Below, piece by piece: positions 19,154 to 28,162 of a DNA stretch of 64,000 bases; positions within the stretch are counted from its first letter, which is position 1, and each line of letters begins with the position of its first letter. Location of the stretch: positions 558,001-622,000 of the forward strand of contig CALSLL010000002.1 of assembly GCA_943787185.1 (NCBI GenBank). Direction: 5' to 3'. The notes beneath the pieces were generated by a model, which did no database searches, was not told the origin of the DNA, and saw only the letters and a list, made by a program, of their open reading frames with translations. The translations under genes and the position numbers were made by a program. Origin of the DNA: UBA10349 sp003485905 (lineage in GTDB: Bacteria > Pseudomonadota > Gammaproteobacteria > Arenicellales > Arenicellaceae).

Positions 19154-20086
19154 ATGTCGCGTCTTTTTCAAACTCTTAATGCTTGCATGAACAGTAATCA
19201 GTATCCATTTTGCCAGGGTCCCGACCCTGACCCGCAAAAAACGAAATTTGTAGTACCTGAAGGGGCGATAGACTGCCATGCCCATATTTTTGGGCCTGAA
19301 GCAGATTATCCTTATTCGCCCAGACGAGGCTATACCCCGCCAGATGCCACTTTGGCCGACTATTTACATGTGTTGCAATCGCTTGGTGGTATCAACCGTG
19401 CAGTTCTAACTCAGCCCAGTGTTTACGGTATAGACAATAAATGCATGCTTGATGGGGTTAAGAAAATGGGTGATGCGTTTCGTGCGGTCGCAGCGGTCGA
19501 TCAACAAATGACCGACCAGCAGCTTGAGCAATTGCACCAGCAGGGCGTTCGTGGTGCCCGCGTGAATTTGGTCGACAAAGGCGGTATGCCCTTTGAGAAT
19601 ATTGCAGCGGTAAGAGAGTTTACCGAACGCATTAAGCCTCTTGGCTGGCATTTGGAAGTACTCATTCATGTGCATACGTTCGAAGATCTGTATCAAACGT
19701 TGAACAGTATGGCGGTGGATGTTGTGGTTGGGCATTTAGGCTACATGAAAACAGACAATGGCATAAATCATTCAGGTTTTCAGGAGTTTCTAGAATTAGT
19801 GCGTGAGGGAAAGTGCTGGGCAAAATTATCTGGGTCCTATCGAATTGCGACTTCAGAATGGCCACCCTATGAAGATGTACATCCCTTCGCTACAGCACTC
19901 ATCAAAGCAAATAAAGAACGTATTATTTGGGGAACTGATTGGCCGCATCCGGTTTTCAAGGGCAACATGCCGAACGATGGGAAATTAATGGATATGCTTG
20001 CCGATTGGGTTAGTGATGAGCTGCTACGCAAAAAAATATTGGTTGAAAACCCCGAAGCACTTTATGGTTTTGAACCGGTTTCTTAA
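19154..20086 (+). CDS. Amidohydrolase family protein (2-pyrone-4,6-dicarboxylate lactonase-like)
   Basis: Metal-dependent hydrolase of the Amidohydro_2 group (COG3618 type), similar in layout to 2-pyrone-4,6-dicarboxylate lactonase (LigI). From the ATG at 19154, preceded closely by GGGAG, it is 310 aa. The ATG at 19187 is an alternative. The HxH motif is DCHAHIFGP (H42, H44). Further motifs are LTQPSVYG, RGARVNL, VGHLGY and the late metal-binding aspartate in IIWGTDWPHP. The exact lactone or ester substrate cannot be assigned. It is divergent from the broken haem lipoprotein gene, with about 225 bases between them. Confidence 0.85.
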   Translation: MSRLFQTLNACMNSNQYPFCQGPDPDPQKTKFVVPEGAIDCHAHIFGPEADYPYSPRRGYTPPDATLADYLHVLQSLGGINRAVLTQPSVYGIDNKCMLDGVKKMGDAFRAVAAVDQQMTDQQLEQLHQQGVRGARVNLVDKGGMPFENIAAVREFTERIKPLGWHLEVLIHVHTFEDLYQTLNSMAVDVVVGHLGYMKTDNGINHSGFQEFLELVREGKCWAKLSGSYRIATSEWPPYEDVHPFATALIKANKERIIWGTDWPHPVFKGNMPNDGKLMDMLADWVSDELLRKKILVENPEALYGFEPVS

Positions 20087-20132
20087 ATCTAATCAGATCC
20101 TGCTTTGGGTGGTACGTTTTGTGCAATCCACT

Positions 20133-21125
20133 TTATGCAACACAAAGATAATCTTGACCTTCGCTGAAACCTTGGGATTTTAAGTAATCCCTAATCTCGT
20201 CTCGTGCTCCGCGCGCGGCTACCGCGACGAGCAAAAATTCTGTGGTTTTTATAAGCCCCCAGCCACTTACTACGTTTTTGTTGCGTTTTTTTCGGCCAAT
20301 CATTTTTTCTGAAATATCGATAAAGTTGATTGTTGTGACGTCGTGCTTAGCAAGTTGGTCGTGCACTAACATTGCGGTGGGCCCAGTGCCCCATATACGA
20401 ACCTGTTTGGCGATGGATTGCTTAGTGAAATAATATATTTTTGCATGATAAAAGGATTTTTTAGCGTAACGATTTTCTTGTCTCGAAAGTCTGGATTTGT
20501 GGTCACGCCAATCAAGGAGTACTTCTTGCGGTTTGCCAAAGCGCATTTTCTGTAGATGGGCTCTGAGCCATAAGTCGTAGTCCTCAGGCCAGCCATGATC
20601 TAAATACCCACCAAGTTTTCGCCAAATTTTCTTATGCGCAAATGCGGTTGGATGTGGAATCGGGCTTTCCACATAAATGTTCAGCGATATTTCTTCTGGT
20701 TTTGTTAATCCGTTAATCCATTCTTCATAGTGGCGGTAGCCGTCGCCGAGACTATTTCCAAACATTTTCACTTTGGTACCAATAATGTCGATATCCGGAT
20801 TATTTTTTTGGTAGGCCAGTTGTTTCTCGAGTCTTTGGGGGTGAGCGATATCGTCCGCATCCATGCGCGCTATGTACTCGCAATCTACTTCTGCTATCGC
20901 GTGTTCTAGGCCGTGATTTAGAGCCGAAACTATTCCATTTCCAGGATTCTTGAGTACTTTGATTCTGGGGTTTGGCGTTAGTTGCTCGATAGCGGCATCA
21001 GTTGAGTGGTCATCAACGATGAGGAGTTTTATTTTTGTGTGGGTTTGCAGCAATATACTCGTGACTGCCTGTTTGAGATAATCTCCAGCGTTACGTACTG
21101 GCATCAGAACTAGTATTAGAGGCAA
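20133..21125 (-). CDS. Family 2 glycosyltransferase with C-terminal Rossmann-like domain
   Basis: Glycosyltransferase, 330 aa from a TTG start; an in-frame ATG seven codons later would cut into the first beta strand. The GT-A domain occupies about 1-220: VLMPVRNAGDYLKQAVTSIL, IVDDHSTD, the DxD-type ARMDADDIAHP at about 87-96, and the acceptor-side WPEDYDLWLRA. The last 90 residues (IWGTGPTAMLVHDQL to FLLVAVAARGARDEIRDYL) form a separate Rossmann-like module of the kind fused to some GT2 enzymes. It is probably used in surface polysaccharide or glycolipid synthesis. No other polysaccharide genes are nearby. Confidence 0.85.
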   Translation of the reverse strand: MPLILVLMPVRNAGDYLKQAVTSILLQTHTKIKLLIVDDHSTDAAIEQLTPNPRIKVLKNPGNGIVSALNHGLEHAIAEVDCEYIARMDADDIAHPQRLEKQLAYQKNNPDIDIIGTKVKMFGNSLGDGYRHYEEWINGLTKPEEISLNIYVESPIPHPTAFAHKKIWRKLGGYLDHGWPEDYDLWLRAHLQKMRFGKPQEVLLDWRDHKSRLSRQENRYAKKSFYHAKIYYFTKQSIAKQVRIWGTGPTAMLVHDQLAKHDVTTINFIDISEKMIGRKKRNKNVVSGWGLIKTTEFLLVAVAARGARDEIRDYLKSQGFSEGQDYLCVA

Positions 21126-21307
21126 TGGTCTACGGGAACTTTATTGATCTTTGGCGAGATTCACTTACGTTTAGTTAGGCAGAGAATTTGAATTTGCTGG
21201 TACGATTAACAACGTTAAGTTTCAGTGGTAAAGGTAGCTTTCGCTTGCGCTAGATATCCGGCCTTGTGGTTAGCTATTCTACCACCCTTGAAGAACAACA
21301 CATTGGT

Positions 21308-21541
21308 ATGAAAATTCACCGCTATATACAATATGCTTGTCGACCTGGAATAGTCAAAACTGCCATTAAAGTTGCTTTGATTGTTGGCACAATACTCGCG
21401 GTAATTAACCACGGTGATTCAATTGTCGAAGGCACTATGGAAAGCGGGGATTGGCTAAGAGTAGCATTGACATATCTCGTGCCATACAGCGTATCTACAT
21501 ACTCCGCAGTTAAGGTTTTGCAACGCGCAGCCGATGCGTAA
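21308..21541 (+). CDS. NrtS-like small nitrate/nitrite transport-associated membrane protein
   Basis: A 77-aa protein from the ATG at 21308 with two likely membrane helices, IVKTAIKVALIVGTILAVINHG and WLRVALTYLVPYSVSTYSA. The ALKVALvVGTiL..iN.GD and LTYLVPYcVStY pattern is the one used to define NrtS, described as a nitrate/nitrite transporter component. No other nitrogen-oxide genes are visible here, so assignment rests on the protein alone. The frame is open upstream to 21266, but those residues lack family similarity. Confidence 0.65.
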   Translation: MKIHRYIQYACRPGIVKTAIKVALIVGTILAVINHGDSIVEGTMESGDWLRVALTYLVPYSVSTYSAVKVLQRAADA

Positions 21542-21558
21542 AACTCGCTGGAGACCGA

Positions 21559-22056
21559 TTATTTCCCGTAAATAGATCGGGAAACCTTTTGGGTGGTTAG
21601 GTCTACATGAACGCGAACTTCCCTCCCAATAGTTGCGCGCATTTTTCCTACCACTTCGCCATTTTGCATTTGTGGAAGAAATAATGGTCTAAACAATACA
21701 ATCGCTTCATTACCCTGTTTGCTGAAACCGATCCGATAGTGCATCAGTTGCTTTTGTTGATCATTAAGATTCTCGTCAGCCATAAAGTGGGCATACGCCG
21801 CTGGCCAAACTTGCACCAGCGATCCAGGCAAGGTGCCGCTATCATCGGTTGCATGCGCATAGACACGAAAACTTTCGCCCGGTTTTGGTCCTTCGGCTTG
21901 GCAAATATACCCGTCGAGATAGACACAGTCTCTAGGTAAATTTTCTACGTATTGTGTAGCTTCCCTTACCATTTCATCAACATCGGCCATACTTGCTCCG
22001 CTAAATAATCCAACCTGAAAAACCATAAGGGCACCGCATAGAAGTCTTGAAAGCAT
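21559..22056 (-). CDS. Exported protein of unknown function, coupled to the DUF4329 protein
   Basis: A 165-aa protein I do not recognise. The signal peptide is about residues 1-24 (LLCGALMVFQVGLFSGASMA). The mature protein has two cysteines close together (RDCVYLDGYICQ), likely a disulfide. It then has a beta-rich body (SFRVYAHATDD, QLMHYRIGFSKQGNEAIVLFRP) and ends in REVRVHVDLTTQKVSRSIYGK. Its ATG overlaps the TAA of the upstream DUF4329 gene as TAATG, indicating translational coupling, so it probably works with that protein as a partner or inhibitor in the envelope. Confidence 0.6.
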   Translation of the reverse strand: MLSRLLCGALMVFQVGLFSGASMADVDEMVREATQYVENLPRDCVYLDGYICQAEGPKPGESFRVYAHATDDSGTLPGSLVQVWPAAYAHFMADENLNDQQKQLMHYRIGFSKQGNEAIVLFRPLFLPQMQNGEVVGKMRATIGREVRVHVDLTTQKVSRSIYGK

Positions 22057-23528
22057 TAGTTATTTACTGTTCCTAATCTGCTTACTTGTCCGGATGACAC
22101 TTCGTGGTACAAAAATGCACCCATAGGAGTTGCAAGATAACCATCAATGTTATCTGTGCGGTCGCCTTCAAGGTCTGTGTCAGAAAACTCCTCACTGGCA
22201 AAATCGGGGTCAAATGCAGCGTGCGTATGGTATGAAGCACGAGCGGTAGTACCATTTGGAACCGCAAAACGTGGGTCCGGTAACTCTACCGATGTTGCGT
22301 CACCGGCGATTGGGTTCGTGGTGGCAAAACTGCCATCAGCCGCTTGATATACGTATCCACCGTACTCTCTATTTTCTGCCACAGATGTGGGGTTGATACT
22401 GTTCAAGCGAGACCGCGCAGAATCGTGTTGTGGGTTGCCTACCGTGGCGACATTGGGCTGGACCGGTTCTATTGATTGAGAGTTGTCGGCCTGAGGTGTT
22501 GGTTCAGTTATTGTCTGTGGATTCGATTGTGCTGTTGATGGAGCAACACGTTCAGCGCTGTCTTGTCCGCCACTACCTGAACTTAGCACCACGGCTCCAG
22601 CAGCAACTGCTCCACCGATTAATACTCCGCGGCCTATTCCACCACGTGGCTGGGACTTATCTGCTTCCTCATCGGTGGCGTGGCTAGCGATACTATTTGC
22701 GCCGAGGGGGTGCTGCCAACTAATCATTATGCTGGAGTTCGAATATGCTTCCAGAGCAGCATTACGATGGGCTGATAAATCTAGCCAGAATGAATTCAGA
22801 TGATTTTGTTTCCAGTTAAATCGAATTCTGCGTGTGGATACGTCATAGTTGTTTGTTAATTCTTGATACGCCAGATTGACACGGCCAATTTTAATACCGG
22901 CGTCGAGCCCATAACCGACGTGGTCATTGCCACGCTCTACATATGTATACCTAGCAAACATCTTATCGGTTGAAAAATCGATAAAACTTGAACGTCGGTC
23001 TTCTAGGCGATCAGCTGTTACCGTCGTTTGCCCAGCTTGTATTTGTGAATACTCACCAATAGCAAAGCCCATTGATGCGCCAGTATATTGGTAGTCAACT
23101 ATATTTCCACCATGGTACGCAAAGGGGTCAATACCCGAATAATGAGTACTGTTATGCGAGTACGATTCACCGCTTCCTGAATTGACATAAACACTCAACG
23201 ATCCAACGCGTACTCCAACTGCGGCACTACTCTCTTCTTCCGAGTAGCTGGAGGCAAATGCCAATGTGTTGAAGCCGTTGCTAGTTGATACGAAAGTTGA
23301 GACGACGCTATCTCGATGGAGCAATTGGGCGGATCGATCGGCTAGTTTATTTACCCAACTTGATTGAACCTTGAATGATCCGGATTGGCCGGTGTCGCTG
23401 GCAGTTATCGCAGCAGGAGAGACCCAAAAGTTATCAAAATCTTCGATCGCTTGTAGAGGTAGGCTGCCAACAAGTAGCATGATTATTAATATGGAGGCAG
23501 CTTTTAACGAACCGCAAGTAAAATTCAT
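22056..23528 (-). CDS. Exported envelope protein with C-terminal DUF4329 (JAMM-like) domain
   Basis: A 490-aa protein. The signal peptide is residues 1-27 (SILIIMLLVGSLPLQA). A beta-rich region follows (about 28-275) with alternating polar/aromatic strands reminiscent of an outer-membrane barrel. A glycine-rich hydrophobic segment (RGVLIGGAVAAGAVVLSSGSGG) is near 300, then a Q/P/S-rich linker (about 325-370) and a terminal DUF4329 domain. The latter shows ENREYGGYVYQ, H434-T-H436, S449xxD452 and YLATPMGAFLYHE. HxH plus SxxD plus an upstream Glu is the JAMM zinc-site pattern. AGGAGG precedes the ATG. DUF4329 is often found at the ends of Rhs-type proteins. Its role here is unknown. Confidence 0.7.
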   Translation of the reverse strand: MNFTCGSLKAASILIIMLLVGSLPLQAIEDFDNFWVSPAAITASDTGQSGSFKVQSSWVNKLADRSAQLLHRDSVVSTFVSTSNGFNTLAFASSYSEEESSAAVGVRVGSLSVYVNSGSGESYSHNSTHYSGIDPFAYHGGNIVDYQYTGASMGFAIGEYSQIQAGQTTVTADRLEDRRSSFIDFSTDKMFARYTYVERGNDHVGYGLDAGIKIGRVNLAYQELTNNYDVSTRRIRFNWKQNHLNSFWLDLSAHRNAALEAYSNSSIMISWQHPLGANSIASHATDEEADKSQPRGGIGRGVLIGGAVAAGAVVLSSGSGGQDSAERVAPSTAQSNPQTITEPTPQADNSQSIEPVQPNVATVGNPQHDSARSRLNSINPTSVAENREYGGYVYQAADGSFATTNPIAGDATSVELPDPRFAVPNGTTARASYHTHAAFDPDFASEEFSDTDLEGDRTDNIDGYLATPMGAFLYHEVSSGQVSRLGTVNN

Positions 23529-23713
23529 ACAAGCCTCCTAGTTTTTTATACAGGCTAATACCATGTGTTCGACGTTAGCAAATACATCCTATACACGCAA
23601 TGCAGTAGGCTTGGCGTGCCTTGGCGTTGCAAGTAATTGTAGTGCAACTTTAAGCAGTATGTGGATTGCTACTTCGAGAAGCTTACCTTTAAGTTTGGGC
23701 CTGTTATTTCAAG

Positions 23714-24349
23714 CTAGGTGGTCAATTTTTGGCGGTATTCACATAAGTCGTTAATAATACAATCGGGACATTTGGGTTTGCGCGCGATACACGTGTAGCG
23801 GCCATGCAAAATAATCCAGTGATGAGCATCTGTCATAAATTCTTCCGGCACCACTCGCATTAACCTTTTTTCTACTTCAACGACGTCTTTGCCGGGAGCA
23901 ATTTTTGTACGGTTCGATACGCGGAAAATATGTGTGTCTACCGCAATGGTAGGATGACCGAAGGCCGTATTTAAAACCACGTTGGCGGTTTTTCTACCAA
24001 CCCCTGGAAGAGCTTCGAGTGCTTCGCGGTCATCAGGCACTTCACTGTTGTGTAAGTCGACCAGCATTTGACAGGTTTTAATAACGTTTTTTGCTTTGCT
24101 GTTAAATAACCCAATCGTTTTTATGTATTCGCTGAGTCCGGCGACGCCTAGCGCCGCGATACGCTCAGGTGTGTTTGCAACCGGGTAAAGTTTTTGGGTA
24201 GCTTTGTTTACGCCAATGTCGGTAGCTTGTGCAGATAGGATGACTGCAATCAGCAATTCAAAGGGCGAGTTATAATTGAGCTCCGTGGTAGGTTTAGGGT
24301 TTTCGGTTCTCCATCGCGAAAATATCTCCGTTCTGATTTGCTTATTCAT
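23714..24349 (-). CDS. nth: Endonuclease III
   Basis: Base-excision repair glycosylase/AP lyase for oxidised pyrimidines, 211 aa, same length and numbering as E. coli Nth. The helix-hairpin-helix LPGVGRKTA carries K120, with catalytic D138 in AVDTH. The [4Fe-4S] ligands are C187, C194, C197 and C203. It overlaps the start of transcription unit neighbour rnfB-like by 8 bases (rnfB-like first, then nth), so the two are co-translated. The arrangement metG, rnfB-like, nth on one strand is seen in many Gammaproteobacteria. Confidence 0.96.
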   Translation of the reverse strand: MNKQIRTEIFSRWRTENPKPTTELNYNSPFELLIAVILSAQATDIGVNKATQKLYPVANTPERIAALGVAGLSEYIKTIGLFNSKAKNVIKTCQMLVDLHNSEVPDDREALEALPGVGRKTANVVLNTAFGHPTIAVDTHIFRVSNRTKIAPGKDVVEVEKRLMRVVPEEFMTDAHHWIILHGRYTCIARKPKCPDCIINDLCEYRQKLTT

Positions 24350-24992
24350 TTGAAGGGCTTTGTTTCGCTTTTACTCTTGCGACGGCAGCGGCAATTTCAT
24401 TCTTTAGTTGGCCTGGTTTTGCATTTTTGCGAATTTCTTTAAGCCGTTTGGCCGCAGATTTTTCTTTAGTGAGCAAAAGCAGTCGATCTTGTCGAGCATA
24501 AGTTCGCTCGCGGGCACGTTGTACTTGTTCTGAGGTGTAGTCTAGCCAGCGAACGTCGGAGCCAAATGCGGGTGCTGCTTGAGCTGACTCTGCGGGTTTT
24601 AAACTAATACAGTCAACAGGGCACGGTGGAATACACAATTCGCAACCTGTGCATTCATCACTAATGACAGTGTGGATGTGCTTTGCTGCACCACTAATGG
24701 CATCGACCGGACAGGCTTTAATGCACATCACACAGCCGATACAGATATCTTCGTCAATCTGAACGACTTGCTTGCCAGCATAATCGGCCAAATCCTTAGC
24801 GAGTGGTTTACCTATTTTCCCCAGCAAGCTAGCCAAACCACGAATCGTAACGTCACCACCCGGTGGACAGCGATTAATATCGGCAGCCCCACAAGCGACG
24901 GCTTGAGCGTATTCTTTGCAGCTTGGGTAACCACATCGAGTGCACTGGGTTTGCGGCAGCCACTCATCAATTTCTTGCCAATTGTGCATCAA
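24342..24992 (-). CDS. RnfB/RsxB-like iron-sulfur protein lacking the membrane anchor
   Basis: A 216-aa iron-sulfur protein. Residues about 17-43 hold a four-cysteine cluster (CTRCGYPSC, then ACG, NRCPPGG), as in the Fe-S domain of RnfB. Two ferredoxin [4Fe-4S] motifs follow, CIGCVMCIKACPVD and CTGCELCIPPCPVD. Unlike true RnfB/RsxB, it starts directly at the Fe-S domain, with no N-terminal transmembrane helix. A basic, alanine-rich tail (KLRLLLTKEKSAAKRLKEI-like) extends the C-terminus. No rnfACDGE genes are nearby, so it is best called an orphan soluble electron carrier. It may serve Nth or another Fe-S enzyme, which is inference. Confidence 0.85.
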   Translation of the reverse strand: MMHNWQEIDEWLPQTQCTRCGYPSCKEYAQAVACGAADINRCPPGGDVTIRGLASLLGKIGKPLAKDLADYAGKQVVQIDEDICIGCVMCIKACPVDAISGAAKHIHTVISDECTGCELCIPPCPVDCISLKPAESAQAAPAFGSDVRWLDYTSEQVQRARERTYARQDRLLLLTKEKSAAKRLKEIRKNAKPGQLKNEIAAAVARVKAKQSPSNE

Positions 24993-25028
24993 TCTAAAGC
25001 ACCCTTCTGCCTGATGTGAGATGGAGCT

Positions 25029-27050
25029 TTATTTAACTCGCATCCCCGGTTGTGCGCCATCATCAGGTGATAGAACATATATATCTGAACCCCCGGGACC
25101 GGCGGCAAGCACCATGCCTTCAGATATTCCGAAACGCATTTTACGCGGTGCTAAATTTGCAACCATAACGGTTAGATTACCTTCTAATTCAGCGGGATCG
25201 TAAGCAGACTTGATTCCGGCAAACACATTGCGGGTTTCTCCGCCGATATCTAAAGTAAGTTGCAGTAGTTTGTCAGCGCCATCTACATGCTCGGCTTTAA
25301 TAATCTTGGCGATTCGCAAGTCAATTTTTGCGAAATCGTCATAGTTGATTTCGTCGTTTATCGGATCGTCTGCCAAGGGGCCGGTTAGCTCAGGGGTGAT
25401 TTCGGCTGCGACATCAAGTTTGGTTTCTTCAGTCATTTTCTCAATGCTCTCCGGTTCAATACGGGTCATTAATGGCTTAAATTTATTAATCTTGTGGTTT
25501 AAAAGCGCTTTAGTATTAGAGTCTGGAAATAAACTTAAATCAGCATTCAGGAATGCGCCACTATCTGCCGCTAATTGTGGCAATACGGGCTGTAGCCAAG
25601 AGATTAGTATCCGATATAAATTGAGGCCCTGAGTGCAAACGGCCTGCACTTCATCTAATTTATCCGTTTCCTTTATTAATACCCAAGGCTTATGTTCATC
25701 GACGAACTGGTTGGCTTTGTCTGCAAACGTCATGATTTGTCGGATTGCTGCGCTATATTCGCGAGCCTCGAAACGATCGGCAATGTCTTCGCTGGCATTA
25801 GTGAATTGCGAGAATAGCTCTGGATCGTAAAGTGTATCTGCCAGTTGATTGTCAAATCGTTTGTTGATGAACCCAGAGCAACGGGAGGCAATATTTACCA
25901 ACTTGCCGACCAGGTCAGAATTGACTCGTTGGAGAAAGTCTTCCAAGTTGAGATCTATATCATCAATTCCGCTACCGAGCTTAGCGGCATAATAATATCT
26001 TAGGTACTCAGGAGATAAGTGGTTTAAGTATGTGCGAGCCTTGATAAAAGTTCCGCGTGACTTGGACATTTTCGTCCCGTCTACAGTAAGAAAACCGTGA
26101 GCATAAACGCCGTTTGGCAACCGCTTACCAGCACCAGCGAGCATAGCGGGCCAAAATAATGTGTGGAAGTACGCAATATCCTTACCGATGAAGTGATACA
26201 GCTCTGTTTCGCTATTCTTGCCCCAGAACGCCTCGTAGTCCTCACCAACCCGTTCGCAATAGTTCTTGTGGCTGGCCATATAGCCTATAGGTGCATCTAA
26301 CCACACGTAAAAGTATTTTCCGGGAGCATCCGGTATTTCAAAACCAAAGTAGGGCGCGTCACGGCTAATATCCCAATCTTGTAATCCAGCCTCAAACCAC
26401 TCACTTATTTTGTTTGCTATACCATCTTGTAAAGTACCTGAACGAACCCACTCTTCGAGCATGGCCTGATGATTCTTAAGTTTAAAAAAGAAATGTTCAG
26501 TTTCTTTTGAGGTGGGCTTTTCACCGGATAGAGCTGATACCGGATTGATAATTTCGTCTGTGCTGTAGGTTGCACCACAGGCTTCGCAATTATCACCATA
26601 TTGGTCATCGGTTTTGCAATTAGGGCAAGTCCCTTTAATAAAACGGTCGGGCAAGAACATACCTGCACTTTCGTCATAGGCTTGCTCGATGGTTTTAGTG
26701 TTAATATCGCCAGCAGCCTTAAGTGCCAGATATATTTCAGAGCTTATGGTCTCGTTTTCGGGTGAATGGGTTGTGTAGAAATTATCGTATTCGACAAAAA
26801 AATCTTTAAAATCGGCATTGTGCTCTCGCCACATGCGATCGATTAGCTCGGTTGCCTCAATGCCCTCTTTGCGTGCCCGTAGCATTATCGGTGTGCCATG
26901 GGCATCATCAGCACAAATTCCTCTGATGTCGTGGCCGCGAGCTTTTTGAAAGCGTCGCCAAATGTCTGTTTGTATGTGCTCCACCATATGACCGAGATGG
27001 ATCGGGCCATTGGCGTACGGGAGTGCGGAGGTTACGAGTATTTTTCGCAT
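25029..27050 (-). CDS. metG: Methionyl-tRNA synthetase
   Basis: Charges tRNA-Met with methionine. It is 673 aa. The HIGH motif appears as HLGH (18-21). The zinc-binding cysteines are at 142, 145, 155 and 158 (CPNCK, CEACG). KMSKS is at 327-331. The anticodon-binding helical domain spans about 390-545. A C-terminal EMAP-type tRNA-binding domain (about 575-673, YDDFAKIDLRIAKIIKAEHV) is present, which gives the dimeric E. coli-type enzyme. It is first gene of the metG, rnfB-like, nth run on this strand. Confidence 0.97.
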   Translation of the reverse strand: MRKILVTSALPYANGPIHLGHMVEHIQTDIWRRFQKARGHDIRGICADDAHGTPIMLRARKEGIEATELIDRMWREHNADFKDFFVEYDNFYTTHSPENETISSEIYLALKAAGDINTKTIEQAYDESAGMFLPDRFIKGTCPNCKTDDQYGDNCEACGATYSTDEIINPVSALSGEKPTSKETEHFFFKLKNHQAMLEEWVRSGTLQDGIANKISEWFEAGLQDWDISRDAPYFGFEIPDAPGKYFYVWLDAPIGYMASHKNYCERVGEDYEAFWGKNSETELYHFIGKDIAYFHTLFWPAMLAGAGKRLPNGVYAHGFLTVDGTKMSKSRGTFIKARTYLNHLSPEYLRYYYAAKLGSGIDDIDLNLEDFLQRVNSDLVGKLVNIASRCSGFINKRFDNQLADTLYDPELFSQFTNASEDIADRFEAREYSAAIRQIMTFADKANQFVDEHKPWVLIKETDKLDEVQAVCTQGLNLYRILISWLQPVLPQLAADSGAFLNADLSLFPDSNTKALLNHKINKFKPLMTRIEPESIEKMTEETKLDVAAEITPELTGPLADDPINDEINYDDFAKIDLRIAKIIKAEHVDGADKLLQLTLDIGGETRNVFAGIKSAYDPAELEGNLTVMVANLAPRKMRFGISEGMVLAAGPGGSDIYVLSPDDGAQPGMRVK

Positions 27051-27309
27051 CTGGTATGACGTCAGGTGACTAGTTTTCGGGCAAATGAAACCCTGAATAT
27101 CGGTGCGTAAGGTAGCAGTTTTCGATATTTCTAGCCACAGTTATGACAACGAATACTGCTGGATTGCGCAAATGCACCTAGGATCGATAAAGATACTTTT
27201 AATAGATAAAACTAATTAATTATATAAATTTAAACGATTATTTAAATAAATATACAGCCTGCATAATGCATACACCCTATGAATAATTTGTTATTAATTG
27301 AGAAAATTG

Positions 27310-28059
27310 ATGTTGAAGAGTAAAGAAAATCAAAAAGTTCCCTCGGTGACTTTCCGTACGCGTAACGGTGATGCATGGGAAGACGTAAGTTCTGATGATG
27401 TTTTTAAAGGCAAGAACGTAATAGTATTTTCACTTCCTGGCGCGTTTACCCCTACCTGCTCGTCTACGCACTTGCCGCGCTACAATGAACTGGCTCCTGT
27501 ATTTTTTAATGAAGGCATTGATGAAATCGTGTGCGTAAGTGTGAACGACACATTTGTGATGAATGCCTGGAAAGCAGATCAAGAGGCCCAGAATATTACT
27601 GTGCTACCTGATGGTAACGGTGAATTTACTGATGGTATGGGCATGCTGGTGTCGAAAGATGATTTAGGTTTTGGTAAACGCTCGTGGCGTTATTCTATGG
27701 TGGTGCGAGATGGTGTAGTTGAAAAAATGTTTATCGAGCCAGACAAACCGGGAGACCCTTTTGAGGTATCAGACGCTGATACTATGCTTGATTATCTAAA
27801 TCCTAACGCTACGGTGCCGGCTTCAGTCGCAATATTAACCAAGCCTGGGTGTGGGTTCTGCGCAAAAGCAAAACAATTGCTTGATCAGGCCGAAATTAGT
27901 TATGAAGAAATTGTTTTGGGAACTGATGCTACCTCAGTATCGCTTAAGGCGATTAGTGGTCAAGCAACCGTACCCCAGGTGTTTGTGGATGGTGAGCATA
28001 TCGGTGATTCTGAGGCCTTAATAGAATGGCTAAATGCCTCCCAGACAAAAGCAGCATAA
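27310..28059 (+). CDS. Peroxiredoxin 5-glutaredoxin fusion (hybrid Prx5)
   Basis: Thiol peroxidase that reduces H2O2 and organic hydroperoxides using glutathione through its own glutaredoxin domain. From the ATG at 27310 it is 249 aa; a TTG four codons earlier is possible. The peroxiredoxin domain is about 1-165, with peroxidatic C50 in PGAFTPTCSS. The glutaredoxin domain is about 172-245, with C181-G-F-C184 and the TVPQVFVDGEHIG glutathione-binding segment. This matches the Haemophilus/Vibrio hybrid Prx5 layout. oxyR follows 104 bases later on the same strand, fitting peroxide-induced control. Confidence 0.93.
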   Translation: MLKSKENQKVPSVTFRTRNGDAWEDVSSDDVFKGKNVIVFSLPGAFTPTCSSTHLPRYNELAPVFFNEGIDEIVCVSVNDTFVMNAWKADQEAQNITVLPDGNGEFTDGMGMLVSKDDLGFGKRSWRYSMVVRDGVVEKMFIEPDKPGDPFEVSDADTMLDYLNPNATVPASVAILTKPGCGFCAKAKQLLDQAEISYEEIVLGTDATSVSLKAISGQATVPQVFVDGEHIGDSEALIEWLNASQTKAA

Positions 28060-28162
28060 AAGAAGTTATTAACCAATAAAGCAAGCGTTATGCTCCGTGG
28101 CTGGTATTCCTCCTCCTCTACTGCCAGACACGGCGCACTAATGCTTTTCATGCGGAGATAAA

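Noticed and set aside
27140..27297. OxyR binding site upstream of the peroxiredoxin-glutaredoxin gene
   Set aside because: Only loose ATAG/CTAA fragments with wrong spacing in very AT-rich DNA; not strong enough to list.
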